A DNA stretch of 64,000 nt from Mucilaginibacter empetricola (GTDB taxonomy: Bacteria > Bacteroidota > Bacteroidia > Sphingobacteriales > Sphingobacteriaceae), in the NCBI RefSeq assembly GCF_024808665.1, contig NZ_JANUBZ010000005.1:186001-250000 (forward strand). The letters run 5' to 3'. Both the position numbers and the translations under genes were made by a program. The notes beneath the pieces were generated by a model that was not told the DNA's origin, did not search any database, and saw nothing but the letters and a program-made list of their open reading frames with translations. This document shows positions 26,869 to 37,761 of the stretch, in pieces. Position 1 is the stretch's first letter. Every line of letters starts with the position of its first letter.

Positions 26869-27867
26869 ATGAAACGTCTTTTCTTCTTACTATTATTAAT
26901 CAGTTCGGCAATATTAGGTCGTGCGCAAACCAATTACGTCAATATAACCAACTATAAAGTATATTACGGATGGGCACACCGCTCTCCGCAGGATTGGATG
27001 ATTATCCGCCAGTTTGAAAATAATGGTAAAAACTTTTTGTTTTTGGTTAATCCGCAAACGCTGGAGACTAAGATAGATGAAGCTATTTTTTATGATGTAA
27101 AGCCAATGACTTTGCCAGTTGCGCGAACTTATTTCAGAACAACACCTTATATAAAAGCCATTGATAAGGCCGAAAAGCAATCAAAAAACCTTCAGGATGC
27201 AGGTATTGAAAGCGGGTTACCCAAAGAAACAGGTATCAGTCTTACGGCAGATCTTTGCCCATCGCACCGCCCATTAGACAGGGTTATTTTTACCGATATT
27301 TATAAAGAGTTTCAGAAAGTAGAAACGCCTGTTCCGGTAGCGTTATCTATTACCGGCGTTTGGATGCGCCAGCACCAGGCAGATCTGCAGTGGTTAAAGC
27401 AACTACAAAAAGAGCATGAAATTTATATTACCTGGATAAATCATTCTTTTAATCACCGCGTAAGCGCTAAACTCCCCTTGAAGGAAAATTTTTTACTTGA
27501 AGCAGGCACCGATATCAACTACGAGGTGCTGGAAACCGAAAAGGCGATGCTTAAAAATGGTTTGCTGCCTTCTGTATTTTTCCGTTTCCCGGGATTGGTT
27601 TCCGATCAGCAACTGGTTTATAAAATAACCGACTTTGGATTGATCCCTATCGGAACTGACGCCTGGCTGGCCAAAGGGCAAGCATCACAGCCGGGGAGCA
27701 TTGTGTTGATCCATGCCAACGGAAATGAGCCTGTTGGTGTAAATGACTTTATCAACCTGCTTAAATCAAAAACACAATCCATAGCAAAAAAACAATGGCT
27801 GCTTTATGATCTAAGAGAAAGTGTTGACGAAGAATTTGAAACCGATAGTACTAAAGTGAAACAATAA
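26869..27867 (+). CDS. Secreted polysaccharide-deacetylase-like protein
   Basis: The 332-residue protein has a signal peptide (MKRLFFLLLLISSAILGRAQ). A NodB-type domain follows at roughly residues 110-320: SLTADLCPSHRPLD takes the place of motif 1, WINHSFNHR holds the paired metal histidines of motif 2, and FRFPG gives the Arg of motif 3. The usual TFDD is TADL, so one metal-binding Asp is Leu. Activity could be altered, or this may be a Bacteroidota subfamily that uses another ligand. Substrates of the family are peptidoglycan, chitin or exopolysaccharide; none is indicated here. It is convergent with the hybrid kinase gene. Confidence 0.82.
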   Translation: MKRLFFLLLLISSAILGRAQTNYVNITNYKVYYGWAHRSPQDWMIIRQFENNGKNFLFLVNPQTLETKIDEAIFYDVKPMTLPVARTYFRTTPYIKAIDKAEKQSKNLQDAGIESGLPKETGISLTADLCPSHRPLDRVIFTDIYKEFQKVETPVPVALSITGVWMRQHQADLQWLKQLQKEHEIYITWINHSFNHRVSAKLPLKENFLLEAGTDINYEVLETEKAMLKNGLLPSVFFRFPGLVSDQQLVYKITDFGLIPIGTDAWLAKGQASQPGSIVLIHANGNEPVGVNDFINLLKSKTQSIAKKQWLLYDLRESVDEEFETDSTKVKQ

Positions 27868-27882
27868 GCCGGATTTATAACA

Positions 27883-30800
27883 TTATTTATAATTGCTAAT
27901 CTTGCTTGGTTCTTTTAATGTGAATGATTTTTCCAATGCCGTAACAAGGTCTTTAATGTTGATTGGTTTTGATATAAAGTCATTCATCCCGGCGTCCATA
28001 CAGTCAATTTTATCCTCGGTCATAGCACTTGCAGTAAGGGCAATGATATAAGGTTGATAGATGTTGCTTTTACGTATCACCCTGGTGGTTTCAAGTCCGT
28101 CCAACTCTGGCATTTGGACATCCATCAAAATAACATCAAAAAATGCAGTACTGATAATATCAAGCGCCTGGCTCCCGTTGTTAACAATTTGCGGTGTGTA
28201 GCCCAATTTTGATACTACTTTGGTAATCAATTTTTGATTAATCAGGTTATCCTCGGCAATTAGTATACTCATTGGATACTTCTGAGCAAACTGTTCTGAT
28301 AATATAGAAGGTTGTGCTTTTTCAGTTACTATCAGCTCGTTTTGCATTAACTCAGCCTGTAAAATGTTATATAGTTGTTGTTGTTTTACGGGCTTCAGCA
28401 ATATTTTATCGGCAATATCCTTGTTTTTAATTTTCTCAAGAACAGAGCACAAAAGTATTACCGGTAAATCACTATTTATATTTTTAATGGCGCGCGTCAA
28501 TTCAAGCGTATCTGTTCCCGGTATATTAGTCCCCGTAATAACCAGGTCTATTTTTTCTGGCCCGGTTAAATATTGCAGCGCCTCATAAGCAGTCTCCGCA
28601 CATATCGACGATAGGTTCCATTGCTTAAGTTGATGTTGCAGAATATCGAGTGCAATTAAATTTTGGTCAATAAGTAAAATATTTTTATTTGCAGCGTCAG
28701 CTATTGGATAAAGCATTTCGCCATCAGTAGCGGGATTATCTGTATCGCTCTTAATATTAAAAGTAACGGTTGTCCCTACGCCCTGGTCGCTCTCTATGGA
28801 GATTTCGCCGCCCATTAATTCTATCAAACGCTCACATATTACCAATCCCAATCCGGTACCGCCATGCTTACGTGTAATAGAGGCATCAACCTGCGAAAAT
28901 GCTTTGAACAATCGTTTTAATTTATTGGCTGGTATTCCAATACCAGTATCTATTATTTTAAAGCCGATATTAATGCCGTCGGCCTCATCCCTGATCAAGT
29001 TAACTTCAATAAGTACCTGCCCTTTGCTGGTAAACTTTATAGCATTACTGATAAGGTTAAGCAAAATTTGCCTGATACGTAGTTTATCGCCAATAAGCTG
29101 TGCCGGAATCTGCGGATCAATTTTATATAAAATGTCGAGATGTTTCTTAGCAGCTGATTCCAAAAATACATCCAGCACATCTTCCACACACTGACGCATG
29201 CTAAAGTGATGGCGATCAAGCTCCATCTGGCCCGACTCAATTTTTGAAAAATCAAGAATATCGTTAATTACATTCAGTAAATTTTCGCCACTTATTTTTA
29301 TGATCTCTGCATATTCGCGTTGTTCGGGCGTTAACGGCGTTTCGCACAACAGCGATGTCATCCCCAATACGCCGTTCATCGGGGTTCTTATTTCATGACT
29401 CATGGTTGCCAGGAAAACGCTTTTTGCCCTGTTGGCCTTTTCGGCTTCTTTACGGGCCTCTAACTCGTGCTCCTTTTGTTCCTCTAATTCAATATTCAGT
29501 TCCTGTAAATAGTCTGATTGTGAAAGCAATTCTTCTGATTGCGCCTGTAATTCTTCGTTTAATGTCTGTAATTCTTCCGATTGTGACTGCAGTTCTTCTG
29601 ATTGTTTGGTAACCGCGGCAGTTTGATCTTTAACCAGCTTTTTAAGCACTTTCTGCCGTTTTCTAAAGGCATAAATTCGGTAAAGAAAAAGTAGATAGAC
29701 AAGCACAAATATCCCGCCTATTACGGCCAATCTAAACCACCAGGTCATCCAAAAAGGAGGTATAATAATAATTTTTATGGTAGATGGGGCAGTATTCCAT
29801 ACGCCATCGCAATTGGCGGCCTTCACTTTAAAAATATAGGTACCGGGGTATAAATTAGTGTATGTAGCTTTTCTTTGTGAACCTACGTAGTTCCAATCTT
29901 TTTCAAAACCTTCAAGTTTGTAAGCGTACGAGTTGGCGCCGGGCAGTGTATAGTTAAGCGTGCTAAATCCAATTGTAAATACTGATTGCGAATAATTTAG
30001 CGTAATAACCCTGGTTTCTGCAATAGATTTTTTAAGTACAGAGTTTTCACCGGCAACTACCTTTTTATTGAATAACTGAAAATCAGTAAATACCACCGGG
30101 TGATTGTTTTCATTTATAGATAGGTGTTGCGGATCAATAATATTAAAGCCGTTATGGCCACCAAAAAATAATTGATCATTATCGGTCTTCAAAACAGCAC
30201 CCATAAAAAACTCATATCCCTGCAGATTATTCAGAACTGTAAATTTCCGTAGTTCGCGGGTATCTGGTTTAAAGCTGATAAGTCCCTGGTTACTGCTTAT
30301 CCAGATGAAGCCTTCGGCATCTTCAATAATGCTGTTGATGATAGAATAATTTAAACCGCCAGGAAGCTTATATGCCGAAAATGTTTTTTTCTGCCGATTA
30401 TATAAATTCAAACCACCATCCAATGTTCCTACCCAGATATTTTTTTTGCTGTCTTCAAATATTGATATAACAATATTGCTGGTCAGGCCGCTATTATAAG
30501 TTTTAAAATGTGTAAAGTTGTCACTCTCCGGATTGTATAAGTTCAGCCCCGAAAATGTACCAATCCATATATTTCCCTCCCTGTCTTTATAAATAGTTCT
30601 TATATCGTTATTGGTTAAACAATTGGTGGTATCATCAGGATTGTATCGGTACCTTTTAACAACTTGCGATTGATGGATAACATTTACCCCTTCATTATCC
30701 ATACCCACCCATATATTGCCGCTGGTATCCTTATCTAATGCAAAAACAATGTCGCCGCTTATTTGGTTAGGTTTATCGCCCGTAGCAAAATGAGTTATCT

Positions 30801-32145
30801 TTTGTGTTTTAGTGTTAATTACATCTAACCCGGCATTATAATAGCCTACCCACAGGTTTTTATTTTTATCCTGTAATAGCTTTAATATATGATTGCCGTT
30901 AATGGTGTTTTTATTTTTAGGATCGGGATGATAATGGGTAAATAATTTTGTTGTGGGATTGAAGAAATTTAAGCCGCCGCCATCTGTTCCTATCCAATAG
31001 CCGTTTTCTGTTTGGGCAAATGAAGTAACAATATTATTGCTCAGACTTTTTTCATCGTTGGAGAATTTATAATAATGTTCAAACGTCGATAAATTAGAGT
31101 CATGGTATTTTATACCGAAAGCATAGGTGCCCAGCCATAAAATGCCATTGCTGCTAAAAATGGAACTTATTGAATTATTCTGATCGATGCTTAATTTATC
31201 GTCGTTAACATAATGGGTAAACTTCGCGTCAGTTTCGTCAAATAAGTCGAGCCCGTCCTCTGTACCAACCCATATTTTGTGATTGCTGTAGCGGGCTAAA
31301 GCAAATATGTTATTATTTACTACCGACCATACATCTGTTTGCCGATGCCTGAAATTTGCAAAAGAGTGGTCTGTTAAATTAAAACGATACAAGCCATTGC
31401 CGGCTGAGCCTATGTAAAGATTATCAGCACTTACCAAAAGCATATTAATAGGATTGTCGCTCAGCCCGGTAAAATCGTTATTGTCGAAGTTTTTAGATTC
31501 ACCGGTTTTGTAATTAAACTCAACTAACCCTTTGCCGGTACCTAACCAAAAATTGCCATCATTATCCTGCGCTATCGAAAAAATATGATGTTCGGGCAAA
31601 TCGTCTCTGTTTTGAGTGTAAAAAAACCTTTTAACAGTTTTTGTTTTAACATTGAAAAGATCAAGGCCCGAATAAGTGCCAATCCATATATTGTTTTCCT
31701 TATCCTGAAAAACGGTGTTAACATCATTACTTGATAAGGTATTGTCATTCTTTTTACTTGCGCTAAAAGTGGTGAAATTATCTTTATCCCTGTTATATAA
31801 ACTTAAGCCGCCATTAGTCCCAACCCATAAATTCCCGGTCTTATCTTCAAAAGCTGTAGTAATATTGTTTGAGGGTAATGAATGGCTGTCGCCTGCTATA
31901 TGCCTGTAAATGGTGAAGTTATATCCATCATATTTATTTAAACCATCATCTGTACAAAACCACATAAAACCAATGCGGTCTTTGAGTACACATTTTACAT
32001 CACTCTGGGAAAGTCCGTTATCAATGGTTAGCGATGAAAAGTTAACCATTTTACGTTGTGCCACAACTGCACCACTTTGCATTTGCAGAATGACGCATAA
32101 TACCCAGGGGATGATATTAAATAATTTAAATTTAGGGTTTATCAT
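27883..32145 (-). CDS. Hybrid two-component sensor kinase with two propellers, Y_Y_Y domain and two receivers
   Basis: The 1420-residue protein has a signal sequence, then many two-component propeller repeats (IWVGTxxGLxLY) over about residues 35-700, a Y_Y_Y domain and a membrane helix near 800. A coiled coil with repeated SEELQ follows. The kinase has phospho-acceptor H917 ([11 protein letters not shown]), N box [17 protein letters not shown] and GGTGLGL. The first receiver has G1205 where the Asp is expected. The second has D1342 (ILMDVQMP). Unlike classic HTCS proteins there is no AraC domain, so output must go to another protein. It probably senses a periplasmic glycan, by family analogy. 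Confidence 0.93.
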   Translation of the reverse strand: MINPKFKLFNIIPWVLCVILQMQSGAVVAQRKMVNFSSLTIDNGLSQSDVKCVLKDRIGFMWFCTDDGLNKYDGYNFTIYRHIAGDSHSLPSNNITTAFEDKTGNLWVGTNGGLSLYNRDKDNFTTFSASKKNDNTLSSNDVNTVFQDKENNIWIGTYSGLDLFNVKTKTVKRFFYTQNRDDLPEHHIFSIAQDNDGNFWLGTGKGLVEFNYKTGESKNFDNNDFTGLSDNPINMLLVSADNLYIGSAGNGLYRFNLTDHSFANFRHRQTDVWSVVNNNIFALARYSNHKIWVGTEDGLDLFDETDAKFTHYVNDDKLSIDQNNSISSIFSSNGILWLGTYAFGIKYHDSNLSTFEHYYKFSNDEKSLSNNIVTSFAQTENGYWIGTDGGGLNFFNPTTKLFTHYHPDPKNKNTINGNHILKLLQDKNKNLWVGYYNAGLDVINTKTQKITHFATGDKPNQISGDIVFALDKDTSGNIWVGMDNEGVNVIHQSQVVKRYRYNPDDTTNCLTNNDIRTIYKDREGNIWIGTFSGLNLYNPESDNFTHFKTYNSGLTSNIVISIFEDSKKNIWVGTLDGGLNLYNRQKKTFSAYKLPGGLNYSIINSIIEDAEGFIWISSNQGLISFKPDTRELRKFTVLNNLQGYEFFMGAVLKTDNDQLFFGGHNGFNIIDPQHLSINENNHPVVFTDFQLFNKKVVAGENSVLKKSIAETRVITLNYSQSVFTIGFSTLNYTLPGANSYAYKLEGFEKDWNYVGSQRKATYTNLYPGTYIFKVKAANCDGVWNTAPSTIKIIIIPPFWMTWWFRLAVIGGIFVLVYLLFLYRIYAFRKRQKVLKKLVKDQTAAVTKQSEELQSQSEELQTLNEELQAQSEELLSQSDYLQELNIELEEQKEHELEARKEAEKANRAKSVFLATMSHEIRTPMNGVLGMTSLLCETPLTPEQREYAEIIKISGENLLNVINDILDFSKIESGQMELDRHHFSMRQCVEDVLDVFLESAAKKHLDILYKIDPQIPAQLIGDKLRIRQILLNLISNAIKFTSKGQVLIEVNLIRDEADGINIGFKIIDTGIGIPANKLKRLFKAFSQVDASITRKHGGTGLGLVICERLIELMGGEISIESDQGVGTTVTFNIKSDTDNPATDGEMLYPIADAANKNILLIDQNLIALDILQHQLKQWNLSSICAETAYEALQYLTGPEKIDLVITGTNIPGTDTLELTRAIKNINSDLPVILLCSVLEKIKNKDIADKILLKPVKQQQLYNILQAELMQNELIVTEKAQPSILSEQFAQKYPMSILIAEDNLINQKLITKVVSKLGYTPQIVNNGSQALDIISTAFFDVILMDVQMPELDGLETTRVIRKSNIYQPYIIALTASAMTEDKIDCMDAGMNDFISKPINIKDLVTALEKSFTLKEPSKISNYK

Positions 32146-32347
32146 TAAATATTTAAAACAGTGTGATTTGTATAACAGGTTAAAAATGACCTATATAAAT
32201 AAGTATATTTTGTATGTTATAGGGTTATTGACGATGTTGTACGTTATTTTTTTATAAAAGTTATACAACAATAAATTACATAGCAATACAGCGCAAAGAC
32301 ATAGTGTTTTGCTGAGATGAGTAGAATGAAGAAATATTATAAATATA

Positions 32348-33637
32348 TTATTGCGGAGTAGCCTCTTTAGGCGTTTGAATCTGATTGAGGGATAAAGGAA
32401 TCAGTTTTTTTGTTTTAAGATAGGTGATGCTCACAATAACCAACGTCATCGTTCCGCCGAATATAACGGAAGGAACGGTGCCTAATAGTTTGGCAGCAGT
32501 ACCTGATTCGAAAGCGCCAATTTCATTTGATGAACCAATAAACATGGAGTTAACCGCAGATACACGCCCACGCATATGATCTGGCGTTAACAACTGCATA
32601 ATAGTACCGCGTATAATTACGCTGATACTGTCAAAGGCACCTTCTGTAAACAAAAATATTAATGACAAATAGAAACTACGCGATAAACCAAAGCAAATAA
32701 TGGACAAGCCAAAGCCGGTAACGGCGATTAACAGGTTGCGCCATGGTTTGTTCATTGGCGAGAACCTGGCCATTGCCAGCATAGTTAATACAGCTCCCAA
32801 TGATGATGTAGCGCGCATTATTCCCAATCCTTCAGACCCTACTTTTAAAATATCGTTGGCAAAAACAGGTAAAAGCGCAACGGCACCACCGAAAAATACC
32901 GAGAACAGATCAAGGCTCATGGCCCATATAAGCATCTTGCTTTTAAATACAAAGTCGATACCTTCTGATAAACTTTTCCAGATACTTTCTTTTGGAACAT
33001 AAACAGGAGGATAGGACTTTAAAAGGTATATTAAGATAATGGAGAATACAAGAAAAAATAATATAACACTAAAAGCTGCTGTAATACCATAAAAGCCATA
33101 AATAAGACCGCCAGCTGCTGGGCCTAAAATAGATGCAATCTGCCAGCTGGAGCTGCTCCAGGTGCTTCCATTTGGATAAAGCTCTTTGGGTATGCTATGA
33201 GCGTATATGGTAAATGTAGCCGGGCCATAGAAGGCACGGGCAAGCCCATTTAAAAATATCATGACATAAATAGTCGGCACAATCCACCCTTTTGGAATAT
33301 AGCCGCTCATGCTTTTCATGGTAACAAAAAACATGGTTAACGATGCAAAAAGCACCAGGGCCGAAATGATGAGCAGCATTTTCCTTTTTTCAGATTTATC
33401 GGCCACGTAACCGCCATACATGGCAATGCCTATTGCCGGTACAGCTTCGCACAAGCCCACCAAACCTAATGCAAAAGCACTTTTGGTTAATTGATAAATA
33501 TAAAAACCGATAATTACGGCCTGCATTTGATAGGCGAAGGTGAAGAAAAAACGCATTCCCAAATAGGAGCGGAAATCTTTATATCGCAATGCAGCAAAGG
33601 AATCTTGTATGGGTAAACTACCTGCTTCTTCAGACAC
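32348..33637 (-). CDS. MFS transporter, EntS-like exporter subfamily
   Basis: The 429-residue protein has about 12 hydrophobic segments and the MFS_3 layout. A cytoplasmic DFRSYLGMRF entry is followed by GGYVADKSEKRKMLL, the loop 2-3 motif of the superfamily. RGRVSAVNSMFIGSSNEIGAFESG in the second half is characteristic of enterobactin-exporter-like members. It starts at GTG (33637), giving MSEEAG; the next in-frame ATG would remove part of the first region. The transported compound cannot be told. It is flanked by the hybrid kinase and an M28 gene, all minus strand, but a strong terminator separates it from the M28 gene. Confidence 0.9.
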   Translation of the reverse strand: MSEEAGSLPIQDSFAALRYKDFRSYLGMRFFFTFAYQMQAVIIGFYIYQLTKSAFALGLVGLCEAVPAIGIAMYGGYVADKSEKRKMLLIISALVLFASLTMFFVTMKSMSGYIPKGWIVPTIYVMIFLNGLARAFYGPATFTIYAHSIPKELYPNGSTWSSSSWQIASILGPAAGGLIYGFYGITAAFSVILFFLVFSIILIYLLKSYPPVYVPKESIWKSLSEGIDFVFKSKMLIWAMSLDLFSVFFGGAVALLPVFANDILKVGSEGLGIMRATSSLGAVLTMLAMARFSPMNKPWRNLLIAVTGFGLSIICFGLSRSFYLSLIFLFTEGAFDSISVIIRGTIMQLLTPDHMRGRVSAVNSMFIGSSNEIGAFESGTAAKLLGTVPSVIFGGTMTLVIVSITYLKTKKLIPLSLNQIQTPKEATPQ

Positions 33638-33686
33638 TATTAGATGTTTAAGCGGGCTAATTTACAATTTGTAATTTATGTTAGGA

Positions 33687-33737
33687 CAAAAAAAATGACA
33701 CCTGCCTGTAATTTTGTGATTGCCAGGGCAGGTGTCA
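33687..33737 (-). terminator. Intrinsic terminator of the 33752 M28 gene
   Basis: TGACACCTGCC (33696-33706) and GGCAGGTGTCA (33727-33737) form an 11-base stem. The minus strand then reads eight T. It lies 15 bases past the stop. Confidence 0.88.
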
Positions 33738-33751
33738 AATACTAAATTTTA

Positions 33752-35122
33752 TTAAAAGCCGTGTTGATCTATCAAATAAATCAGCGAGGCCATAGCGGCT
33801 GAACCTAATTCAAGCTCGCGTTTATTTACATTTTCAAAAACATCTTTTGCAGTATGATGCAAATCAAAATAACGTTGAGAATCGGGCAAATAACCAATTA
33901 ATACGATGGACGGCACAGCAGTTTTAAGTGGCTCAATATCGGTACCACCACCTCCGGCAACTAGCTTGTCGGCATCATATGGCTCCAATAACGGTTTCCA
34001 GTTTTGAACGACACCTTTTAATGCAGCTGTTGATAATCCTGTGAAGCCGAACCCGCGTGGTGTAAAGCCACCTTCGTCTGTTTCAATTGCTGCAATATGC
34101 TCTTCTTTGTTTTTGGCAGCAAGTTCTGCATATTTCTGACCACCCTTGTCGCCGTTTTCTTCATTCATGAAAAATACAGCCCTGATAGAGTTTTTAGGAT
34201 GATATCCAACTGTTTTTAAAATGCGCAACACTTCCAGCGATTGCATAACACCTGTACCATCATCACTCGCTCCTTCGGCCAGATCCCATGAATCAAGGTG
34301 ACCGCCAACGGTAATGAATTTATTTGGATTTTCACTTCCTTTTAATTCTGCTACCACATTGTACGATAATACATCAGGCAGTTGCTCGCAGTTTTGTTTA
34401 AAGTAAAATTTAGTGCCCGGCGATTTTTTCAGTATTTCGCTCAACAAATTAGCACCTTTTGTAGAAATAGCGGCGGCGGGTATTTTTATATCCCCATTCA
34501 TAGTGGTGCCTGTATGTGGGTAATCATCAATAATTTCGGTAAGCGACCTTACAATGGCGCCCACAGCACCGTACTTGGCTGCCACTGATGGGCCTGCAAA
34601 ACGCTGATCGCCGGCCGCTCCGTAAGCTCTGCCCGTTTCAATAAAACGCGGATCAAATGGCCTATTGAAGAATACTATTTTGCCTTTTATGGCACTTTCG
34701 CCTAATGTTTTTAGTTCGGCCAGGCTTTGCACTTCAATTACTTGTGCAGTAACACCTTCTTTTGGAGTAGCTACAGACATGCCCAATGCACAAATAGGAA
34801 CCGGTATTTCTTTGCTGCCGTCGATAATTTTGGCAACTTCTTTATCACCGCGTACCCAATGAGGTACCATTACTTCCTGTAAAAAAACATGGTCGAAACC
34901 GTAGCTGTCCATTAGCTTTTTGCTCCAATCAACGGCTTTTTGGGCATTGGCTGAGCCGCTGATTCTTTGGCCTATGTTTTTACACAAATAGTGCAGGTTA
35001 TCATAAGCCTGGCCATTAACCAGGGCCTCATCATAAATTTTGCGAATGGCTAAGGAATCCTGCGCCTGCGAACTAGCAGCAGCAAGCAGAATTGAAAGAG
35101 AGAGTAAAATTTTTAATTTCAT
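33752..35122 (-). CDS. M28 family metallopeptidase (carboxypeptidase Q-like)
   Basis: The 456-residue secreted protein has a signal peptide (LLSLSILLAAASSQA). It has a PA-like inserted region (about residues 110-230) and the M28 zinc site: GGHLDSWDLAEG, ASDDGTG, MNEENGDKGG, ETDEGG and LHHTAKDVFEN. The layout matches the carboxypeptidase Q/plasma glutamate carboxypeptidase-like branch of M28, which acts on dipeptides and peptides. It has a TACATTTG -7 box of its own upstream and an intrinsic terminator downstream, so it is probably monocistronic although RecG lies upstream on the same strand. Confidence 0.92.
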   Translation of the reverse strand: MKLKILLSLSILLAAASSQAQDSLAIRKIYDEALVNGQAYDNLHYLCKNIGQRISGSANAQKAVDWSKKLMDSYGFDHVFLQEVMVPHWVRGDKEVAKIIDGSKEIPVPICALGMSVATPKEGVTAQVIEVQSLAELKTLGESAIKGKIVFFNRPFDPRFIETGRAYGAAGDQRFAGPSVAAKYGAVGAIVRSLTEIIDDYPHTGTTMNGDIKIPAAAISTKGANLLSEILKKSPGTKFYFKQNCEQLPDVLSYNVVAELKGSENPNKFITVGGHLDSWDLAEGASDDGTGVMQSLEVLRILKTVGYHPKNSIRAVFFMNEENGDKGGQKYAELAAKNKEEHIAAIETDEGGFTPRGFGFTGLSTAALKGVVQNWKPLLEPYDADKLVAGGGGTDIEPLKTAVPSIVLIGYLPDSQRYFDLHHTAKDVFENVNKRELELGSAAMASLIYLIDQHGF

Positions 35123-35141
35123 ATTTTGAAGTCAGTTTAAG

Positions 35142-35149
35142 CAAATGTA
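35142..35149 (-). promoter_or_regulatory. Bacteroidota -7 box for the M28 gene
   Basis: Minus-strand TACATTTG is an exact TAnnTTTG match, 19 bases before the ATG at 35122 and just after the recG stop. No well-spaced -33 TTG is seen. Confidence 0.55.
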
Positions 35150-35182
35150 ATATTCTGCAACGAAATATGGTAAATCTCTATA

Positions 35183-37291
35183 TTACGAGATCTTGTTCCA
35201 GCTTAATCCCTGGCCTTTTGTATTTAATGCCTGATGGAGGATTTGATTTTCGGGGAGTTCCAGCTGCGGGTCTTTCTGAAATATTTCTTCAACACATTTA
35301 CGAGCAGTAATCAGTAATTCCTGGTCTGTTGCTATGTTAGCTACTTTTAAATCGAGAACACCGCTTTGTTGGGTGCCTTCAATATTTCCGGGCCCGCGCA
35401 ATTGTAAATCTGTTTCGGCAATTTCAAAACCGTTGTTGGTTTTAACCATGGTATCCAGCCTTATTTTGCCATCGTGACTTAGTTTGTGACTGCTCATCAA
35501 AATACAGTACGATTGTTCGGCCCCACGGCCCACGCGCCCTCTTAGCTGATGTAATTGCGATAGTCCAAAGCGCTCCGCATTTTCAATAATCATAATGGAT
35601 GCATTTGGGATATTTACGCCCACCTCAATTACTGTGGTTGCTACCATTATTTGTGTTTCGCCTTTAATAAAGCGGTTCATTTCAAATTGCTTTTCGGTAG
35701 TTTTTAATTTGCCATGCACTATGCTTATCCTGAAATCGGGCAGAGGAAACTCACGGGCCATCACTTCAGTGCCATCCATCAGGTTTTTTAAGTCGAGTTT
35801 CTCACTTTCCTGTATCAGCGGGTATACCACATAAACCTGCCTGCCTTTCGCAATCTCCTGTTTCATAAAACCGAACATGCGCAAACGTTGGTTGTCGTAA
35901 TAATGAACAGTTTGAATAGGTTTGCGCCCGGCCGGTAGCTCGTCAATTACCGAAATATCTAAATCGCCATATAAAGTCATAGCCAGCGTTCGGGGAATAG
36001 GCGTAGCAGTCATTACGAGTATATGGGGAGGAATGACATTTTTCCGCCAGAGTTTGGCTCTTTGTTCTACCCCGAAACGGTGCTGTTCATCAATTACTAC
36101 AAATCCCAGGTTTTGGTATTGAACTTTGTCTTCAATTAACGCATGCGTACCTACCAGTATTTTTAGCTGTCCGTTTTCTAATTGTTCGTGCAAAACTTTA
36201 CGGTTCTTCTGCGGAGTTGAGCCGGTTAATAAACCAACTTCAATAAAATCATCACCAACTAACTCTTTTATAGTTTGATAATGCTGATTTGCCAATATTT
36301 CGGTAGGCGCCATTATGCAGGTTTGAAAACCGTTATCAATGGCTATCAGCATGCTCATCAAGGCTACTACGGTTTTACCGCTGCCTACATCGCCCTGTAA
36401 CAAACGGTTCATTTGTACACCGCGCTGCGTATCCTGCCTTATTTCTTTTAAAACCCTTTTTTGTGCATTGGTTAAAGGAAACGGTAGCTTTTCATGATAA
36501 AATTGATTAAAAAGCTCACCAACGGTTCCAAAAACGTTGCCTTTAAACTTTTGCGTATGTAAAAGCTTGCTGCGCAATAGCCTGAACTGCAAAAAGAACA
36601 ATTCCTCAAATTTTAGGCGGTGTATTGCCTCGTTGAGCTTAGCAGTATCTTCTGGGAAATGGATATGGCGATACGCGCTAGCCCGGTCAATTAACTTAAA
36701 ACGGTTGATGATATATAAAGGCAAATTTTCATCAATATCTTTTAATTGCTGTTCCAATAAAACAGCAACAAGCTTTTGGATACCTTTACTATCCAGCGAA
36801 AATTGCTTTAGTTTTTCGGTAGAGCTGTAGGCTGGTTGAAGCGTTAAATTACCTTTTCGCTGTTGAACCTCAGTGGAGTAAAGCTCCATTTCGGGGTGTG
36901 CCATCTGGGCCTTCCCGTTAAATGATCCCGGTTTGCCAAATAAAACATACACCTTGCCCGGAATCAGCGTTTTTTCTATCCATTTAATCCCCTGAAACCA
37001 CACCAGTTCAATAGTGCCCGTATCGTCATGTGCCTGGGCAACTAAACGTTTGGTGTGCTTTTCGCCAACTATTTCTTTTTGAGTTAGCCTTGCTAATACC
37101 TGTACATAGGGCATATCGGCATTAATATCTCTTATTTTATAAAACCGTGTACGGTCAATATACTTATAAGGAAAATGACGTAACAAATCCTCAAAATTGA
37201 ATATTTGCAGTTCTTTTTTCAGAACATCGGCGCGGCTTACGCCTACGCCTCTTAAATATTCAATTGGGGTTTGAAATACCTGGCTGTTCAA
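35183..37291 (-). CDS. recG: ATP-dependent DNA helicase RecG
   Basis: The 702-residue superfamily 2 helicase rewinds and regresses stalled forks and processes branched DNA. The N-terminal wedge domain includes an OB fold (VQVLARLTQKEIVGEKHTKRLVAQAHDDTGTIELVWFQG). The motor has Walker A in GDVGSGKTVVAL, the DEQH box VVIDEQHRFGV, MTATPIPRTLA and TVIEVGVNIPNASIMIIENAERFGLSQLHQLRGRVGRG. Length is normal. It starts 15 bases after the ridA-family stop, so both are in one operon. Confidence 0.98.
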   Translation of the reverse strand: MNSQVFQTPIEYLRGVGVSRADVLKKELQIFNFEDLLRHFPYKYIDRTRFYKIRDINADMPYVQVLARLTQKEIVGEKHTKRLVAQAHDDTGTIELVWFQGIKWIEKTLIPGKVYVLFGKPGSFNGKAQMAHPEMELYSTEVQQRKGNLTLQPAYSSTEKLKQFSLDSKGIQKLVAVLLEQQLKDIDENLPLYIINRFKLIDRASAYRHIHFPEDTAKLNEAIHRLKFEELFFLQFRLLRSKLLHTQKFKGNVFGTVGELFNQFYHEKLPFPLTNAQKRVLKEIRQDTQRGVQMNRLLQGDVGSGKTVVALMSMLIAIDNGFQTCIMAPTEILANQHYQTIKELVGDDFIEVGLLTGSTPQKNRKVLHEQLENGQLKILVGTHALIEDKVQYQNLGFVVIDEQHRFGVEQRAKLWRKNVIPPHILVMTATPIPRTLAMTLYGDLDISVIDELPAGRKPIQTVHYYDNQRLRMFGFMKQEIAKGRQVYVVYPLIQESEKLDLKNLMDGTEVMAREFPLPDFRISIVHGKLKTTEKQFEMNRFIKGETQIMVATTVIEVGVNIPNASIMIIENAERFGLSQLHQLRGRVGRGAEQSYCILMSSHKLSHDGKIRLDTMVKTNNGFEIAETDLQLRGPGNIEGTQQSGVLDLKVANIATDQELLITARKCVEEIFQKDPQLELPENQILHQALNTKGQGLSWNKIS

Positions 37292-37306
37292 TTTTTACAG
37301 ATCTTA

Positions 37307-37687
37307 TCAGGGTTTAATAGCAGTTACAGATATCTCCACGTTTGCGCCTTTAGGAAGGCCTGCAACTTGTACTGTTTCGCGTGCCGGGAAATCTCCTTTA
37401 AAATAGGTGCCATATACCTCATTAACATGTGTGAAGTTTTGCATATCCATTAAAAATATGGTGGTTTTTATGATATGGCTAAAGTCAACACCTGCTGCGA
37501 TTAATATAGCTTTAATGTTTTCCATCACCTGTTTGGTTTCCGTTTTAATATCATCCTGTATCAGACTTCCTGTTACCGGATCGAAAGCTATTTGCCCGGA
37601 GGCGAAAACGAAATTGCCGGCAATTACAGCCTGGCTATATGGGCCTATAGGTTCAGGAGCATTGGGAGTATAAACTATAGTTTTCAT
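37307..37687 (-). CDS. ridA: RidA family protein (enamine/imine deaminase)
   Basis: The 126-residue protein matches RidA/YjgF: PEPIGPYSQAVIAGNFVFASGQIAFDPVTG, VMENIKAILIAAGVDFSHIIKTTIFLMDM and FPARETVQVAGLPKGANVEISVTA. Family members hydrolyse reactive 2-aminoacrylate-type imines released by PLP enzymes and form trimers. The catalytic Arg in PARETV is present. The ATG at 37687 is chosen because upstream in-frame residues (from 37783) are not conserved. It precedes recG by 15 bases and follows the 47-residue membrane protein, together a three-gene operon. Confidence 0.95.
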   Translation of the reverse strand: MKTIVYTPNAPEPIGPYSQAVIAGNFVFASGQIAFDPVTGSLIQDDIKTETKQVMENIKAILIAAGVDFSHIIKTTIFLMDMQNFTHVNEVYGTYFKGDFPARETVQVAGLPKGANVEISVTAIKP

Positions 37688-37761
37688 TAGATAATTGTTT
37701 TGGCGCAAAAGCTGCTGGCAGATTTGCTTTTTTGAATGATAGAATAGATTGAGAATTTGAT

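Noticed and set aside
28796..29194. 132-codon ORF opposite the kinase domain of the hybrid sensor
   Set aside because: The opposite strand encodes conserved HisKA/HATPase motifs, so this is a mirror of them.
31910..32257. 115-codon ORF opposite the hybrid kinase N-terminus
   Set aside because: It spans the kinase signal peptide region and an AT-rich gap; no conserved motif or promoter.
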